Assembly (NCBI GenBank): GCA_041689615.1
Contig: JBDNFW010000039.1
Location: forward strand, 1-64,000
DNA: 64,000 nucleotides
Reading direction: 5' to 3'
Source: UBA7359 sp041689615
Lineage (GTDB): Bacteria; Pseudomonadota; Gammaproteobacteria; Eutrophobiales; Eutrophobiaceae
Shown: piece by piece, positions 8,781 to 18,041 of the stretch
Layout of the letters: every line of letters starts with the position of its first letter
How positions within the stretch are numbered: position 1 is the first letter of the stretch
Made by a program: the position numbers and the translations under genes
Notes under the pieces: generated by a model
What the model saw: only the letters and a program-made list of their open reading frames with translations
Told to the model about the DNA's origin: nothing
Databases searched by the model: none

Positions 8781-9607
8781 AACTCAATTTTCCCCTCAAA
8801 TACGGTTGTTGCAGGCCCTGTCATAAATACCGGTTCACCTTCTCCTGCCCAGCGCAGTGTCAAATGCCCACCACGCAATTCTGCGTCTATTGTCCCTTCC
8901 AAGTACCCCTGCTGGCAAGCGATAACCATCGCTGCGCAGGCACCACTGCCACAAGCCAGTGTTTCTCCGGAACCACGCTCGAAAACACGCAGTTTGAAAG
9001 CTTGATTATTCAATATTTGCATAAAACCAACATTGACGCTTTCTGGAAATAATTCACTCAATTGCATTGCCGGCCCAATCACATTCACAGCAGCAATAGC
9101 TACATCATCAACAATAATAACGGCATGTGGATTTCCCATTGATACCGCAGCAAACGTAATCTCATCCTCACCCATAATAAGACTATATTGCTCTTGATAT
9201 TCATCTGCTTGCATAGGAATACTGGCAGGGTCAAACTGTGGTACACCCATATTGACTGTCACACGGCCATTATCGTCAATATTCAAAATCAACTGACCGG
9301 CACCGGTTCCAACAATAATCTCACTCTTTGTTATAAGCCCTTTTTCTTTCAAATAAATAGCCGCGCAACGTGCCCCATTTCCGCACTGCATGACTTCGCC
9401 GCCGTCCGCATTAAAAATGCGATAACGCACATCAACATCATTTGCTTCAGGTGGCTCTAATAGCAATACTTGGTCACAACCAATACCAAATTGGCGATCA
9501 GCAATATGCCTGATTTGCTCACGCGTCAAAGTCAGTGATTTCGAAAAAGTATCGAAAACAACGAAATCATTTCCTATGCCGTGCATTTTTGTAAATTGAA
9601 GTTCCAT
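8777..9607 (-). CDS. dapF: Diaminopimelate epimerase
   Basis: Interconverts LL- and meso-diaminopimelate in the lysine and peptidoglycan precursor pathway. The two catalytic cysteines are in MQCGNGARC (Cys75) and ETLACGSGACAA. Other conserved blocks are MHGIGNDFVVFD at the N-terminus and MGNPHAVI. Length 276 is typical. It heads a tightly packed operon with DUF484 and xerC (4-bp overlap, then 6 bp). No lysA or lptM-like small lipoprotein gene precedes it here, unlike in many relatives. Confidence 0.98.
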   Translation of the reverse strand: MELQFTKMHGIGNDFVVFDTFSKSLTLTREQIRHIADRQFGIGCDQVLLLEPPEANDVDVRYRIFNADGGEVMQCGNGARCAAIYLKEKGLITKSEIIVGTGAGQLILNIDDNGRVTVNMGVPQFDPASIPMQADEYQEQYSLIMGEDEITFAAVSMGNPHAVIIVDDVAIAAVNVIGPAMQLSELFPESVNVGFMQILNNQAFKLRVFERGSGETLACGSGACAAMVIACQQGYLEGTIDAELRGGHLTLRWAGEGEPVFMTGPATTVFEGKIEL

Positions 9608-9707
9608 AGGCGTAGATTACAGCCTATCCAATATCAGGCAAAGTATGGATTAATTTAAGGCTGTGTTTAATTTAAAAATATGAAATAAAACGGAGATTAT
9701 CTTCTTT

Positions 9708-11396
9708 TTAAAGCGCACCAACCTGAAACTGATTGGTAATTGCATTTAATTGTAATGCAATCTGGCTCATCTTCTGGGCAGAGTCCTCTATATCCTGATT
9801 TCCCTGAAGTACCTGATTAGCTAGTTGAGAAATCAAATCAATACTTATCTTAACTTCATCGACTAATTCGGATTGTTCAGAAGAATAGTCAGCATTGATT
9901 TTATTAAATTTACTAATTTCATGCACCGCATCTGTAATAATGGCTATTGCTTCACCTGCAACACTTGCCTGATCAACACCTTTACCAACCTCATCTTTTT
10001 CCTTGAACATAATATCGGCCATCTTTTTTGCCTTGGTTTGAACATCCATAATATTTTGCATAATGTCATTCGCAGACTCTCTTGTTCTGGTTGCGAGACT
10101 ACGTACTTCATCTGCAACAACTGCAAAACCACGCCCTGCTTCACCGGCGCGCGCGGCCTCAATGGCAGCATTTAATGCAAGTAAGTTCGTTTGCTCAGTT
10201 AATTGATTAATAACTTCAGTTATGCCACTCATTTTTTCACAATCGCTAACCAGACTTCCAACATCGGTATGAGTTTGGTCGATGTAGTTTGAAAACTGCT
10301 CAAACATCTGCAAGACAATATTAATAACCTGTGTACCACTCATAGATTCCCCATCAGCCTCATCAGCGAGTTTCGACGCTTGCATGGAGTTCTCATACAG
10401 CCCTTGCGCTCGTGTTTGCATCTGCTCCATTATCTCGACAGCCATATCGGTTTTAACTTTTTGACTTTCAGTAAGTTGATAAGTCTTCTCAATATTTGTT
10501 GTTAACTCAAATACACTCTCACCAGACAATTTCGCTGAATTTTTTACGCGCGATAACATTCCTTCATATTTTACAACAAGTGAATTTAATTTTATCGCCA
10601 TACGAATTATCTGATTTTTTATTTCAGATTTTGCAGGCTCCATGCCAACAAATAATGCAGCAACAACTTCATTATTTTTATTCAATACAGGAATGTATTG
10701 CGTTGTATAATTTTTGCCAAATAATTGAGCTGGCCCAAAATAATCGCGACCTTCAAGTAATAAAGTATATGCTGGATGAAAAATACCTAAAGGAGTACCT
10801 ATAACGCGTTTTCCTTCAGCATTTTCCAACGTAGTTGCAACTCGAATAAAATCAGACTTTACTTTCAAAAAAATGGTCACTTGCACATTAGCTTCGTGGG
10901 GAAAATTTTCTAGCATCTTATTATTGCCACAAAGCTGTTCAGAACCCGACCATAACTCAGGCACACTAGTGGCACCTAAATTAACAGTTGCATTTTCGTT
11001 GACTTTAAAAACGTTTTTAAATAACCCCTTAAACTGCTCCGACACTTTTTCAACATCAATACGTTGTTGTTCTTTGTGTTGAAAAGTATCTGCCTCAGCT
11101 ATTTCATCAAGTACCTTTGGTAAAATATATTCATGTTGCAAATTACCTTGCTCAATTAAGGATAAATGATCATGCAGCTGATCCAGAGGTGTAATTAAGT
11201 AAGCGACAAAAAAATTATTAAGCAAATATGCTGCTAACGAAATGAATATCCAAAGACCAATATGCAGTATTAAGTTGAAAGCACTGTAAAAATAATGATA
11301 ACCGAGTACAGCGAATACAGAAAAAAACAAAGCCGTAGCCGTATGCAAAATGGAAAACTGCTGATTCAAACTCAGACTATGAAAACGCTTTAACAT
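9708..11396 (-). CDS. Methyl-accepting chemotaxis protein with Cache-like domain
   Basis: A 562-residue chemoreceptor. Two hydrophobic helices sit together at the N-terminus (about residues 15-37 and 42-66), followed by a short HAMP-like stretch (LDQLHDHLSLIEQGNL). A Cache3/Cache2-like sensor follows at roughly 100-260, with the block GRDYFGPAQLFGKNYTTQY and EVVAALFVGME. The signalling domain occupies the last ~270 residues with the hairpin tip NLLALNAAIEAARAGEAGRG. Because no helix separates the Cache region from the signalling region, the sensor is predicted to be cytoplasmic, unlike the usual periplasmic Cache receptors. Ligand is unknown. It is a single-gene unit with gaps on both sides. 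Confidence 0.9.
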   Translation of the reverse strand: MLKRFHSLSLNQQFSILHTATALFFSVFAVLGYHYFYSAFNLILHIGLWIFISLAAYLLNNFFVAYLITPLDQLHDHLSLIEQGNLQHEYILPKVLDEIAEADTFQHKEQQRIDVEKVSEQFKGLFKNVFKVNENATVNLGATSVPELWSGSEQLCGNNKMLENFPHEANVQVTIFLKVKSDFIRVATTLENAEGKRVIGTPLGIFHPAYTLLLEGRDYFGPAQLFGKNYTTQYIPVLNKNNEVVAALFVGMEPAKSEIKNQIIRMAIKLNSLVVKYEGMLSRVKNSAKLSGESVFELTTNIEKTYQLTESQKVKTDMAVEIMEQMQTRAQGLYENSMQASKLADEADGESMSGTQVINIVLQMFEQFSNYIDQTHTDVGSLVSDCEKMSGITEVINQLTEQTNLLALNAAIEAARAGEAGRGFAVVADEVRSLATRTRESANDIMQNIMDVQTKAKKMADIMFKEKDEVGKGVDQASVAGEAIAIITDAVHEISKFNKINADYSSEQSELVDEVKISIDLISQLANQVLQGNQDIEDSAQKMSQIALQLNAITNQFQVGAL

Positions 11397-11522
11397 CTAG
11401 AAACCCCGGAATTAAGATATAACTCCTTAGTTTATCGACGTATTTCAAACAACCTTTAGCAATCTATGCAACCCCGAGCCTATTTCAGCCCGGAGTTAAA
11501 TTCTTATAAAATCAATATCTTA

Positions 11523-12617
11523 TTATTTTGAAATTTGAATCTCTTGCGGGATATGCATAGTTGTGGTTGGGAAAGCGCATTCGGCACCATGCGACTCGAT
11601 GATATCGATAATCTTCAACATCACGTCCTGCTTTACCTCATGAAACTCAATCCAGTTCACTGTTTTGGTAAATGTATAAATGAAGAAGTTGAGTGAAGAT
11701 GCAGCAAACTCGTTGAAATTAACAATGAGTGTTTGACTCGCATCGATATCTTCATGTTGTTTTAACATTTCTTTAACATCGGCAATAATCTCTCGTATTT
11801 TTCCTGCATCATCATAACGAATACCGATAGTTTCTTTAATTCGTCGATGAGTCATACGTGTAGGGTTTTCAACCGCAATCGTAGTGAATACTGAGTTAGG
11901 AACATATAGCGGCCTTTGATCAAAAGTACGAATCGTTGTTAAACGCCAACCAATCTTTTCAATCGAACCTTCTATTTCTCTGTCTGGAGATCGTATCCAG
12001 TCACCCACATCAAACGGACGATCCATATAAATCGTTAAACCACCAAAGAAATTAGCTAATAGATCCCGTGCTGCAAAACCAATTGCAATACCACCAATAC
12101 CTCCAAACGCTAATACACCGGAAATGCTATAACCCAGAGTTTGTAATATAACCAAAGAACCGGTAATGATGACCGAGACACGCAACAACTTTGCAATGGC
12201 ATCGGCTGTTGTTTTGTCAAACTCTTCTCCTTTAGTCTGTTTCTTTTCAAGAACAATATTCTCTGCATTTGAGATAAATCGCACCAGAAACCAGACAATG
12301 ATAACGATAACACCGACTTCACGAATCGGCTCAATCGAACCAAAAATTGCTGCATCGCTTTGCTTCTTTGCAATATCAGCAGCAAAGGTCAGACCAATAA
12401 TCCAGATAAAAAATGTTAATGGTTTTTGTGCGGCAATAAATAAAGCATGATCCCAGTAAGTCCATGTCTTTTTTAATCTGACAATAATTTTTGCAATAAT
12501 GCGTTTTTGTATCCAGTTAATAAATGCCGTTAAAAACACGACAATAAAAACCTGAATAATCCAGTTTTCCTGTTTTAGAAAAGACTCCATTATTTGTAAA
12601 AATTCTGTAAAACTCAT
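11523..12617 (-). CDS. Small-conductance mechanosensitive channel (MscS family)
   Basis: Inner-membrane channel protein that opens under membrane tension to release solutes. The 364 residues comprise several N-terminal transmembrane helices, then the pore-lining helix and beta domain signature (GVLAFGGIGGIAIGFAARD and LANFFGGLTIYMDRPFDVGD), then the C-terminal alpha/beta domain. One extra helix pair beyond the E. coli MscS layout is apparent, as in YbdG/YnaI-type members. It stands between the chemoreceptor and the TraB-like gene, all leftward, with gaps of over 40 bp; no operon partner is evident. Confidence 0.92.
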   Translation of the reverse strand: MSFTEFLQIMESFLKQENWIIQVFIVVFLTAFINWIQKRIIAKIIVRLKKTWTYWDHALFIAAQKPLTFFIWIIGLTFAADIAKKQSDAAIFGSIEPIREVGVIVIIVWFLVRFISNAENIVLEKKQTKGEEFDKTTADAIAKLLRVSVIITGSLVILQTLGYSISGVLAFGGIGGIAIGFAARDLLANFFGGLTIYMDRPFDVGDWIRSPDREIEGSIEKIGWRLTTIRTFDQRPLYVPNSVFTTIAVENPTRMTHRRIKETIGIRYDDAGKIREIIADVKEMLKQHEDIDASQTLIVNFNEFAASSLNFFIYTFTKTVNWIEFHEVKQDVMLKIIDIIESHGAECAFPTTTMHIPQEIQISK

Positions 12618-12660
12618 TAATATTTACCCTTTAGTTAAAATGCTAATTGTTGATTATTTT

Positions 12661-13605
12661 TTAATAAATAGCCGAAACGCTATAACCCTGCTTCTCTAAT
12701 AAACTGAGCACACCTTCTTTGCCGGGAAGATGCATCGCGCCAATAGCAATAAAGGCGTTACCTTTTTCCAACATTACTTGCATACGATCAGCCATCATAT
12801 GATTTCGATCATCAATTAATTTTTTCATCAACTTTTGATACACCGGTTTATCATCAGTAGAATATCGTTGCGCATAATTATACAAACCCGCTAAATCACG
12901 TTCCAAATAAAAAGATTTCATTGCAACAAAATCTGTTTCCACAAGATCATAATGACAAACCGTATCAGTCAATAATGCAACTTGTTCTTCCATGTTGAGC
13001 TGACTGAATATATCTCCTTGCTCTGTTAATGTTTCCAGGCCAGCAACCGCAGCACCATTTTGTTGAGCAAGAGACAATAAGACCATGTCCAGAGGCTCAC
13101 CCGGATCCGGAGGATAGTTCATTATTAAAAATGCTGCCCAGGGTTTCATAACTGATACAGCGTCCGCACCTAAATGATACGAAGCCAAAATCTCTTTTGT
13201 TTTTTCATAAACAGGTGCATCAACAAAAGTTGATAATAATTGACCATCATTAAAAAACATTGCCTTGGAAAGTTCTGTCATCTGCTTCGCATCAGGTAAC
13301 GCTTCCATAACAAATTGATCCGTGTCTTGTAATGACTTATCAACAGCATTTGGCAGTGTTGTAATTTCTACGTCTGAAACATGAATAGTGCCAAACAAAT
13401 AACTAGTCTCTTTGCCTTCTTTAGCGATCTTCCAAAGCATTCCCTGCGAATGCTTTACTTCTTCAACTGAACCCGTACTTTCAACTAATGGCTGACATTG
13501 CGCTGAAATTAACTCTTTTGCCTGAACAGTGTTGGCATGAATGCTTGTGATGCCAAGCAGACAAAATAATAAGCTAAGTGTTAACTGTCTAAGCAAGATC
13601 ATCAT
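12661..13605 (-). CDS. TraB/GumN family protein with signal peptide
   Basis: A 314-residue protein beginning with a signal peptide (LTLSLLFCLLGITSIHA) and carrying the TraB/GumN pattern: WKIAKEGKETSYLFGTIHVSD near the N-terminus and AIGAMHLPGKEGVLSLLEKQG near the C-terminus, each with a GxxH-type motif (GTIH and GAMH). The fold is related to Tiki metalloproteases, so a periplasmic metal-dependent hydrolase is plausible but unproven. Its start overlaps the end of nagZ by 17 bp, so it is probably co-expressed with peptidoglycan recycling and peptide-uptake genes. Confidence 0.85.
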   Translation of the reverse strand: MMILLRQLTLSLLFCLLGITSIHANTVQAKELISAQCQPLVESTGSVEEVKHSQGMLWKIAKEGKETSYLFGTIHVSDVEITTLPNAVDKSLQDTDQFVMEALPDAKQMTELSKAMFFNDGQLLSTFVDAPVYEKTKEILASYHLGADAVSVMKPWAAFLIMNYPPDPGEPLDMVLLSLAQQNGAAVAGLETLTEQGDIFSQLNMEEQVALLTDTVCHYDLVETDFVAMKSFYLERDLAGLYNYAQRYSTDDKPVYQKLMKKLIDDRNHMMADRMQVMLEKGNAFIAIGAMHLPGKEGVLSLLEKQGYSVSAIY

Positions 13606-14656
13606 CTCCTAAATTCAACTCCGGTTGTTTTTCAATATTGAGTACTATTTCCGAACGTTGTTTCCATAAATCTGTTTGCTTTAGTTCATCCAATGTATTT
13701 TTGAAATGACCATGCATTCTGATTAACCGCGCTTGCAATTCAACACTGTCAGCTATGTTCGCCTTATCCAGTATTTCAATCGCACCTTGTTGATTGTTGC
13801 AAGCCAACACCATATCACATCCAGCATTTAGCGCAGCTTCGGCTCGCTCAGGATACGACCCCATTATTTCAGCACCGGCCATACTTAAATCATCACTAAA
13901 GATAGTTCCCTGAAATTCCAGTTCTTTTCTTAATATTTTCTTTAACCAAAATTCAGAAAACCCCGCAGGATGTTTATCGACTTTGGAATAGATCACATGC
14001 GCTGGCATTAATGCCGGTAAACCGGCATGAATCATTCTTTCAAACGGAATCAAATCATGCATTTTAATGTCAGCATATGAACGATCGTCATAGGGGATCG
14101 CAACATGTGAATCTTCGATAACGGAACCGTGTCCGGGAAAATGTTTACCGACTGCAGCCATGCCCGCTTCTTTCATTCCTTTCATATATGCACGACCTAA
14201 TCGTGATACATTTTCAGGACTAGTATGAAACGCACGATCACCTATCACCTGACTAATCGTTCCGCCAACATCAAGCACCGGCGCAAAACTTAGATCAACG
14301 CCAACCGCTAATAATTCTGCTGCCATTAACCAACCGGCTTGTTGTGCTAATGGTTCGGCATGATTAATAGTGCCACATTCACTAAATAAAGCGCAGGCAG
14401 GTAACCGACTAAAACCATCACGAAAACGTTGTACGCGACCACCTTCGTGATCAACGGCAATTAATAAACGTGGCTGACGCAATTCATGAATTGATTTCGT
14501 CAGTTCTGCTATCTGTTCAGCTGATTCAAAATTACGTGTAAATAAGATCACGCCACCAACATGCGGATGACATAACATCTCGCGTTCATCAGCTTCAAGC
14601 TGAAAACTACGCAAGTCACACATAATCGGACCTAATGACATTTTACGAATGTTCAT
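13589..14656 (-). CDS. nagZ: Beta-N-acetylhexosaminidase NagZ (GH3)
   Basis: Cytoplasmic glycosidase that removes GlcNAc from anhydromuropeptides in peptidoglycan recycling. Diagnostic blocks are LLIAVDHEGGRVQRF, the catalytic Asp/His loop KHFPGHGSVIEDSHVAIP, and the nucleophile aspartate in TIFSDDLSMAG. The 355-residue single-domain form is typical of Gram-negative NagZ. The start overlaps the upstream permease gene in an ATGA and its end overlaps the TraB-like gene, so the enzyme is made from an operon with two peptide-type ABC permeases. That supports a muropeptide uptake and recycling role for the transporter. Confidence 0.96.
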   Translation of the reverse strand: MNIRKMSLGPIMCDLRSFQLEADEREMLCHPHVGGVILFTRNFESAEQIAELTKSIHELRQPRLLIAVDHEGGRVQRFRDGFSRLPACALFSECGTINHAEPLAQQAGWLMAAELLAVGVDLSFAPVLDVGGTISQVIGDRAFHTSPENVSRLGRAYMKGMKEAGMAAVGKHFPGHGSVIEDSHVAIPYDDRSYADIKMHDLIPFERMIHAGLPALMPAHVIYSKVDKHPAGFSEFWLKKILRKELEFQGTIFSDDLSMAGAEIMGSYPERAEAALNAGCDMVLACNNQQGAIEILDKANIADSVELQARLIRMHGHFKNTLDELKQTDLWKQRSEIVLNIEKQPELNLGDDDLA

Positions 14657-15471
14657 GCAGTCTTCTCTATTTCTCGAATATCCATTTTATCTCTTAAAGT
14701 ATCACCTAATAAATTAATACATAATACCAAAGACAGGATAGCAAAACCCGGCGCTAATACCATATGCGGTGCAACTAACATATAACGCGTGCCATCCCGA
14801 ATCATACTACCCCATGATGCCGCTGGCGGTTGCACACCTAAACCAAGAAAAGACAAACCAGCTTCAGCGATTACGACACCGGCAAAGGCAAAAGTTGCTT
14901 CAATAATTAACGGCGCCATGATCAAAGGCAGAATATGTTTTATCGCGATTACAAAATCAGGCGTTCCTAAAGCTTGCGCAGCATTTACATGATCACGATT
15001 TTTTATCGTTAAGGTTTGTACTCGCGCCAAACGCGCAAATCCAACCCAACTGACAATCGATAGCGCAATTACCGCATTCATCAAACCCGGCCCCAGTAAT
15101 CCGGCTAACGCTATTGCCAACAATATTCCAGGGAAGGCAATAAACAAATCTACCACCATCACCAAACATTTATCCCAAAAGCCGCCTAACCACGCACCCA
15201 TTAAACCTAGAAATGTGCCTAATAAAAAAGATATGGTGACAACAATAACCGCAACGCTTAATGAAGTACGCGCACCCATAATTAAACGTGCACTAATTGA
15301 ACGACCCAGATCATCATAACCCAACCATTGCGACCATTCTGGCCACGTTGGCGATAATAATATTTTATCCAACGCAATATGATCAGGATGCAAAGGTAAA
15401 ACAGGTGCAAACAAAGCTAATGCTATCCATGCGAATAAAATAAACATTGGCATTGTGTAATTCGCTTTCAT
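14653..15471 (-). CDS. Peptide/nickel-type ABC transporter permease (DppC-like)
   Basis: Inner-membrane permease of the DppC/OppC/NikC type, 272 residues. It has the N-terminal helix, the YDDLGRSISARLIMGARTSL segment (the DxxGRD-like motif of this family), and the EAA coupling loop NAAQALGTPDFVIAIKHILP. The end AEAGLSFLGLGVQPPAASWG is the conserved C-terminal signature. Its start overlaps the DppB-like gene by 4 bp and its stop overlaps nagZ by 4 bp. No ATPase gene is in this operon. Confidence 0.93.
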   Translation of the reverse strand: MKANYTMPMFILFAWIALALFAPVLPLHPDHIALDKILLSPTWPEWSQWLGYDDLGRSISARLIMGARTSLSVAVIVVTISFLLGTFLGLMGAWLGGFWDKCLVMVVDLFIAFPGILLAIALAGLLGPGLMNAVIALSIVSWVGFARLARVQTLTIKNRDHVNAAQALGTPDFVIAIKHILPLIMAPLIIEATFAFAGVVIAEAGLSFLGLGVQPPAASWGSMIRDGTRYMLVAPHMVLAPGFAILSLVLCINLLGDTLRDKMDIREIEKTA

Positions 15472-16394
15472 TGATCTAATTTCACTCTTGGATCGAGTTT
15501 AATATAGATCAGGTCTGTTAATAGATTAATCAACACATAAGTGAAGCTAATCAACAACACACAGGCTTGAACAATTGGATAATCACGTTTCTGAATAGAC
15601 TCGATCATTAATTGACCAATACCCGGCCATGCAAAGATGGTTTCAGTAATAACCGCGCCCGCTAATAACGCACCAAACTGCATGCCTAAAATTGTAATTA
15701 CAGGTAATGCGGCATTTCGTAAAGCATGTAAACCTAATACATGAAACTCTGTTAATCCTCGAGCGCGCGCCGCACGAATATAATCTTCCTGCAACACTTC
15801 CAACATCGAAGCGCGTACCATGCGTGAAAGAATTGCCGCTAATGCTGTGCCTAAAGTAAATGCCGGAAGAATTAATGAAGCAAAACCTTCCTTGCCACTG
15901 ACTGGAAACCAACCTAACCACAAAGCAAAGATTAAAATTAATAAGGGTCCCATCACAAAGTTAGGAATAGATACACCTAACATTGCCGTCACCATGGCTG
16001 ATTTATCCCAGATGGAATCTTTATATACTGCAGCCAGTATTCCTAAAGGTAATGCGATGACTATTGCAATAAACATACTGGCAATACTTAAAATCGCCGT
16101 GGCCGGAAGTCGTTCCATTAATAACTGACTCACCGCACGTTTGGAATGTAACGATTCACCTAAATCGAAATGAGCAATTCCCGTTAAATATTGCCACCAT
16201 TGTTGCAATACCGGTAAATCCAGACCCAAAGCATGGCGTAATGCCTCTCTATCAGCCGGACGTGCTGTCTCGCCCAACATCACCTCGACCGGATCACCGG
16301 GAACTAGATGTATCAATAAAAAGACAAGTGTCGTTATGCCTAGCAGGACGAAAACCGCACTAAATAGACGTTTGATTAGATAATTCAAAAACAC
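15468..16394 (-). CDS. Peptide/nickel-type ABC transporter permease (DppB-like)
   Basis: Partner permease of the DppB/OppB/NikB type, 308 residues. Typical marks are the first helix and HLVPGDPVEVMLGE, the LGLDLPVLQQWWQYL segment, the EAA loop IRAARARGLTEFHVLGLHAL, and the end FAWPGIGQLMIESIQKRDYP. It begins the operon that continues through the DppC-like permease, nagZ and the TraB-like gene. The substrate is not shown by sequence; the NagZ linkage suggests muropeptides or other peptides. A candidate binding lipoprotein lies separately at 25545-27032. Confidence 0.93.
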   Translation of the reverse strand: MFLNYLIKRLFSAVFVLLGITTLVFLLIHLVPGDPVEVMLGETARPADREALRHALGLDLPVLQQWWQYLTGIAHFDLGESLHSKRAVSQLLMERLPATAILSIASMFIAIVIALPLGILAAVYKDSIWDKSAMVTAMLGVSIPNFVMGPLLILIFALWLGWFPVSGKEGFASLILPAFTLGTALAAILSRMVRASMLEVLQEDYIRAARARGLTEFHVLGLHALRNAALPVITILGMQFGALLAGAVITETIFAWPGIGQLMIESIQKRDYPIVQACVLLISFTYVLINLLTDLIYIKLDPRVKLDQ

Positions 16395-16505
16395 GATATC
16401 GCTTTATTCATTAAATTTTTAAGACTTGGTTCATGTATGCCTCAGTTCAGGCTAGAATAATGATAACAGTTAAGGATAAACTGACAGAGTACCAAGGAAA
16501 TAAAT

Positions 16506-16997
16506 ATGTATGAATTTGACAATAATAACGAAGAAGAGACGGAAACGAGCCAACCAACTATGTCATCATTTAATGAAGCCAGTAAGGATGTAATGAGTAT
16601 TATTGTACGTTTTTGCGGACTGATGTTGCTTTTCATTGGTCTGTGGATAGCAGTACAAGTCTTCAACGAAGCTCTGGCGCTTTATAAAGATCCAGCCAAT
16701 ATAGAACGCATGGCAACCGCCATAGAGACAGGTTCCAATATCGACAAAAGCATCGCGCCAATACGCGATAGTATTTTAGGCGAAGATACTTCTGAAACAG
16801 AATCAGCAGCAAAAACAAAAGATAATAAAGATGGATTTCGTATCTCCTATTTCATCGCGTGGGTTGTTGATCTTTTACTTCTATTACTTCTCGCAAGAAT
16901 TTCATTAGCAGCAATCAAGACAGGTGGTGAACTCGCACTATATGACACGCAAATAAAACGATTCGCGAGGCAGATTGTTAAAGCGAATAAAGAATAA
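16506..16997 (+). CDS. Hypothetical two-helix membrane protein
   Basis: A 163-residue protein I do not recognise. An acidic N-terminal tail rich in Asn and Glu is followed by a transmembrane helix (IIVRFCGLMLLFIGLWIAV, about 37-56), a ~60-residue hydrophilic loop, and a second very hydrophobic helix (FIAWVVDLLLLLLLARISL, about 117-135), then a basic C-terminus. The ATG has a good AAGGAAAT ribosome-binding site. It is divergent from the permease operon and convergent with the AraC/methyltransferase gene. No function can be assigned. Confidence 0.7.
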   Translation: MYEFDNNNEEETETSQPTMSSFNEASKDVMSIIVRFCGLMLLFIGLWIAVQVFNEALALYKDPANIERMATAIETGSNIDKSIAPIRDSILGEDTSETESAAKTKDNKDGFRISYFIAWVVDLLLLLLLARISLAAIKTGGELALYDTQIKRFARQIVKANKE

Positions 16998-17020
16998 AGC
17001 CGACTCAGAATCAGGCGCAC

Positions 17021-17848
17021 TCATAACGCTGGGGTCGATAACGCTTCCCAACTGAGTATGCTGCGTTTGCGGGTGCTACCCCAACGATATTCTCCAATCA
17101 CCCCCGACGCTCTAATTACGCGATGACAAGGAATCAATAAAGAAACGGGGTTTGCACCAACAGCGGAACCTACTGCTCGCGATGCTTTTGGGTTTCCAAT
17201 CAAGTTTGCAAGTCGTCCGTATGTGGTTAACCTTCCATAGGGTACGTTTAGCAGTGCTTTCCAGACGTTAATTTGAAAGTTTGTTCCCTTTACATAAAGC
17301 GATAAGAGCTGTTGTTTTTCTTCTGAAAAAATTGAATCGATATAAGGTTTTGTGATTTTTTTAGATTCCTTTATAGATGCTGTAGTCCAACACTGTTCCA
17401 GTTCGTGAATGAACATCGAATCGTTATTATTGTCCATAAATGATAATTGGCAGATCCCTCGATCAGTGACTGCTATAAATACTTTTCCAAACTTTGTCTC
17501 ATGAATGCCATAATTTATTTTTAAACCTTCACCACTACTTTTATATTCTCCCGGTGTGATTGCTTCCAGATTGACAAAATGATCATGCAAGCGGGCTGTA
17601 CTACTCAAACCTAATTCATTACTTGCATCCATTAATGACATTGAATCTTTTAACAATGCTTTAGCATGGTTAACTGTTAATGTTTGTAAAAACCGTTTTG
17701 GCGAAATACCTGCCCAACGCGTGAACAATCTTTGGAAATGATATGGGCTAAGATTAAGTTGTTCAGCAACATCATCCAGTGAGGGCTGTTCATTAACATG
17801 TGAAGTAATGTAGTCAATTGCTTCGGCTATGCGTTCATAATCACTCAT
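17021..17848 (-). CDS. Ada-like protein: AraC HTH fused to O6-methylguanine-DNA methyltransferase
   Basis: A 275-residue fusion. Residues 1-105 are an AraC-type DNA-binding domain (YHFQRLFTRWAGISPKRFLQ); the C-terminal ~160 residues are the suicide alkyltransferase, with the acceptor cysteine in IPCHRVIRASG and the preceding LIGNPKASRAVGSAVGANP. It lacks the N-terminal zinc domain that in E. coli Ada accepts phosphotriester methyl groups and triggers the regulator, so adaptive induction by that route is not expected. It probably repairs O6-alkylguanine and may bind DNA. It is transcribed away from the DJ-1 gene through a 193-bp shared region. Confidence 0.92.
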   Translation of the reverse strand: MSDYERIAEAIDYITSHVNEQPSLDDVAEQLNLSPYHFQRLFTRWAGISPKRFLQTLTVNHAKALLKDSMSLMDASNELGLSSTARLHDHFVNLEAITPGEYKSSGEGLKINYGIHETKFGKVFIAVTDRGICQLSFMDNNNDSMFIHELEQCWTTASIKESKKITKPYIDSIFSEEKQQLLSLYVKGTNFQINVWKALLNVPYGRLTTYGRLANLIGNPKASRAVGSAVGANPVSLLIPCHRVIRASGVIGEYRWGSTRKRSILSWEALSTPAL

Positions 17849-18041
17849 ATTTTTTTGTTGTATTTAATGAATTTCGTCATTGTTTATTAACAAGAACAGA
17901 ATAATGGATTCTTTGATTTATTACGATCCGAATCTTGCTAATCACATAAGTATAATTTGGCCGTTTTTGCAGGTTTAATGTCATTGATACAACGCTTGCT
18001 TTGCATAGTATTAGTACAATATTTTCAATGCGAGAAACAAA

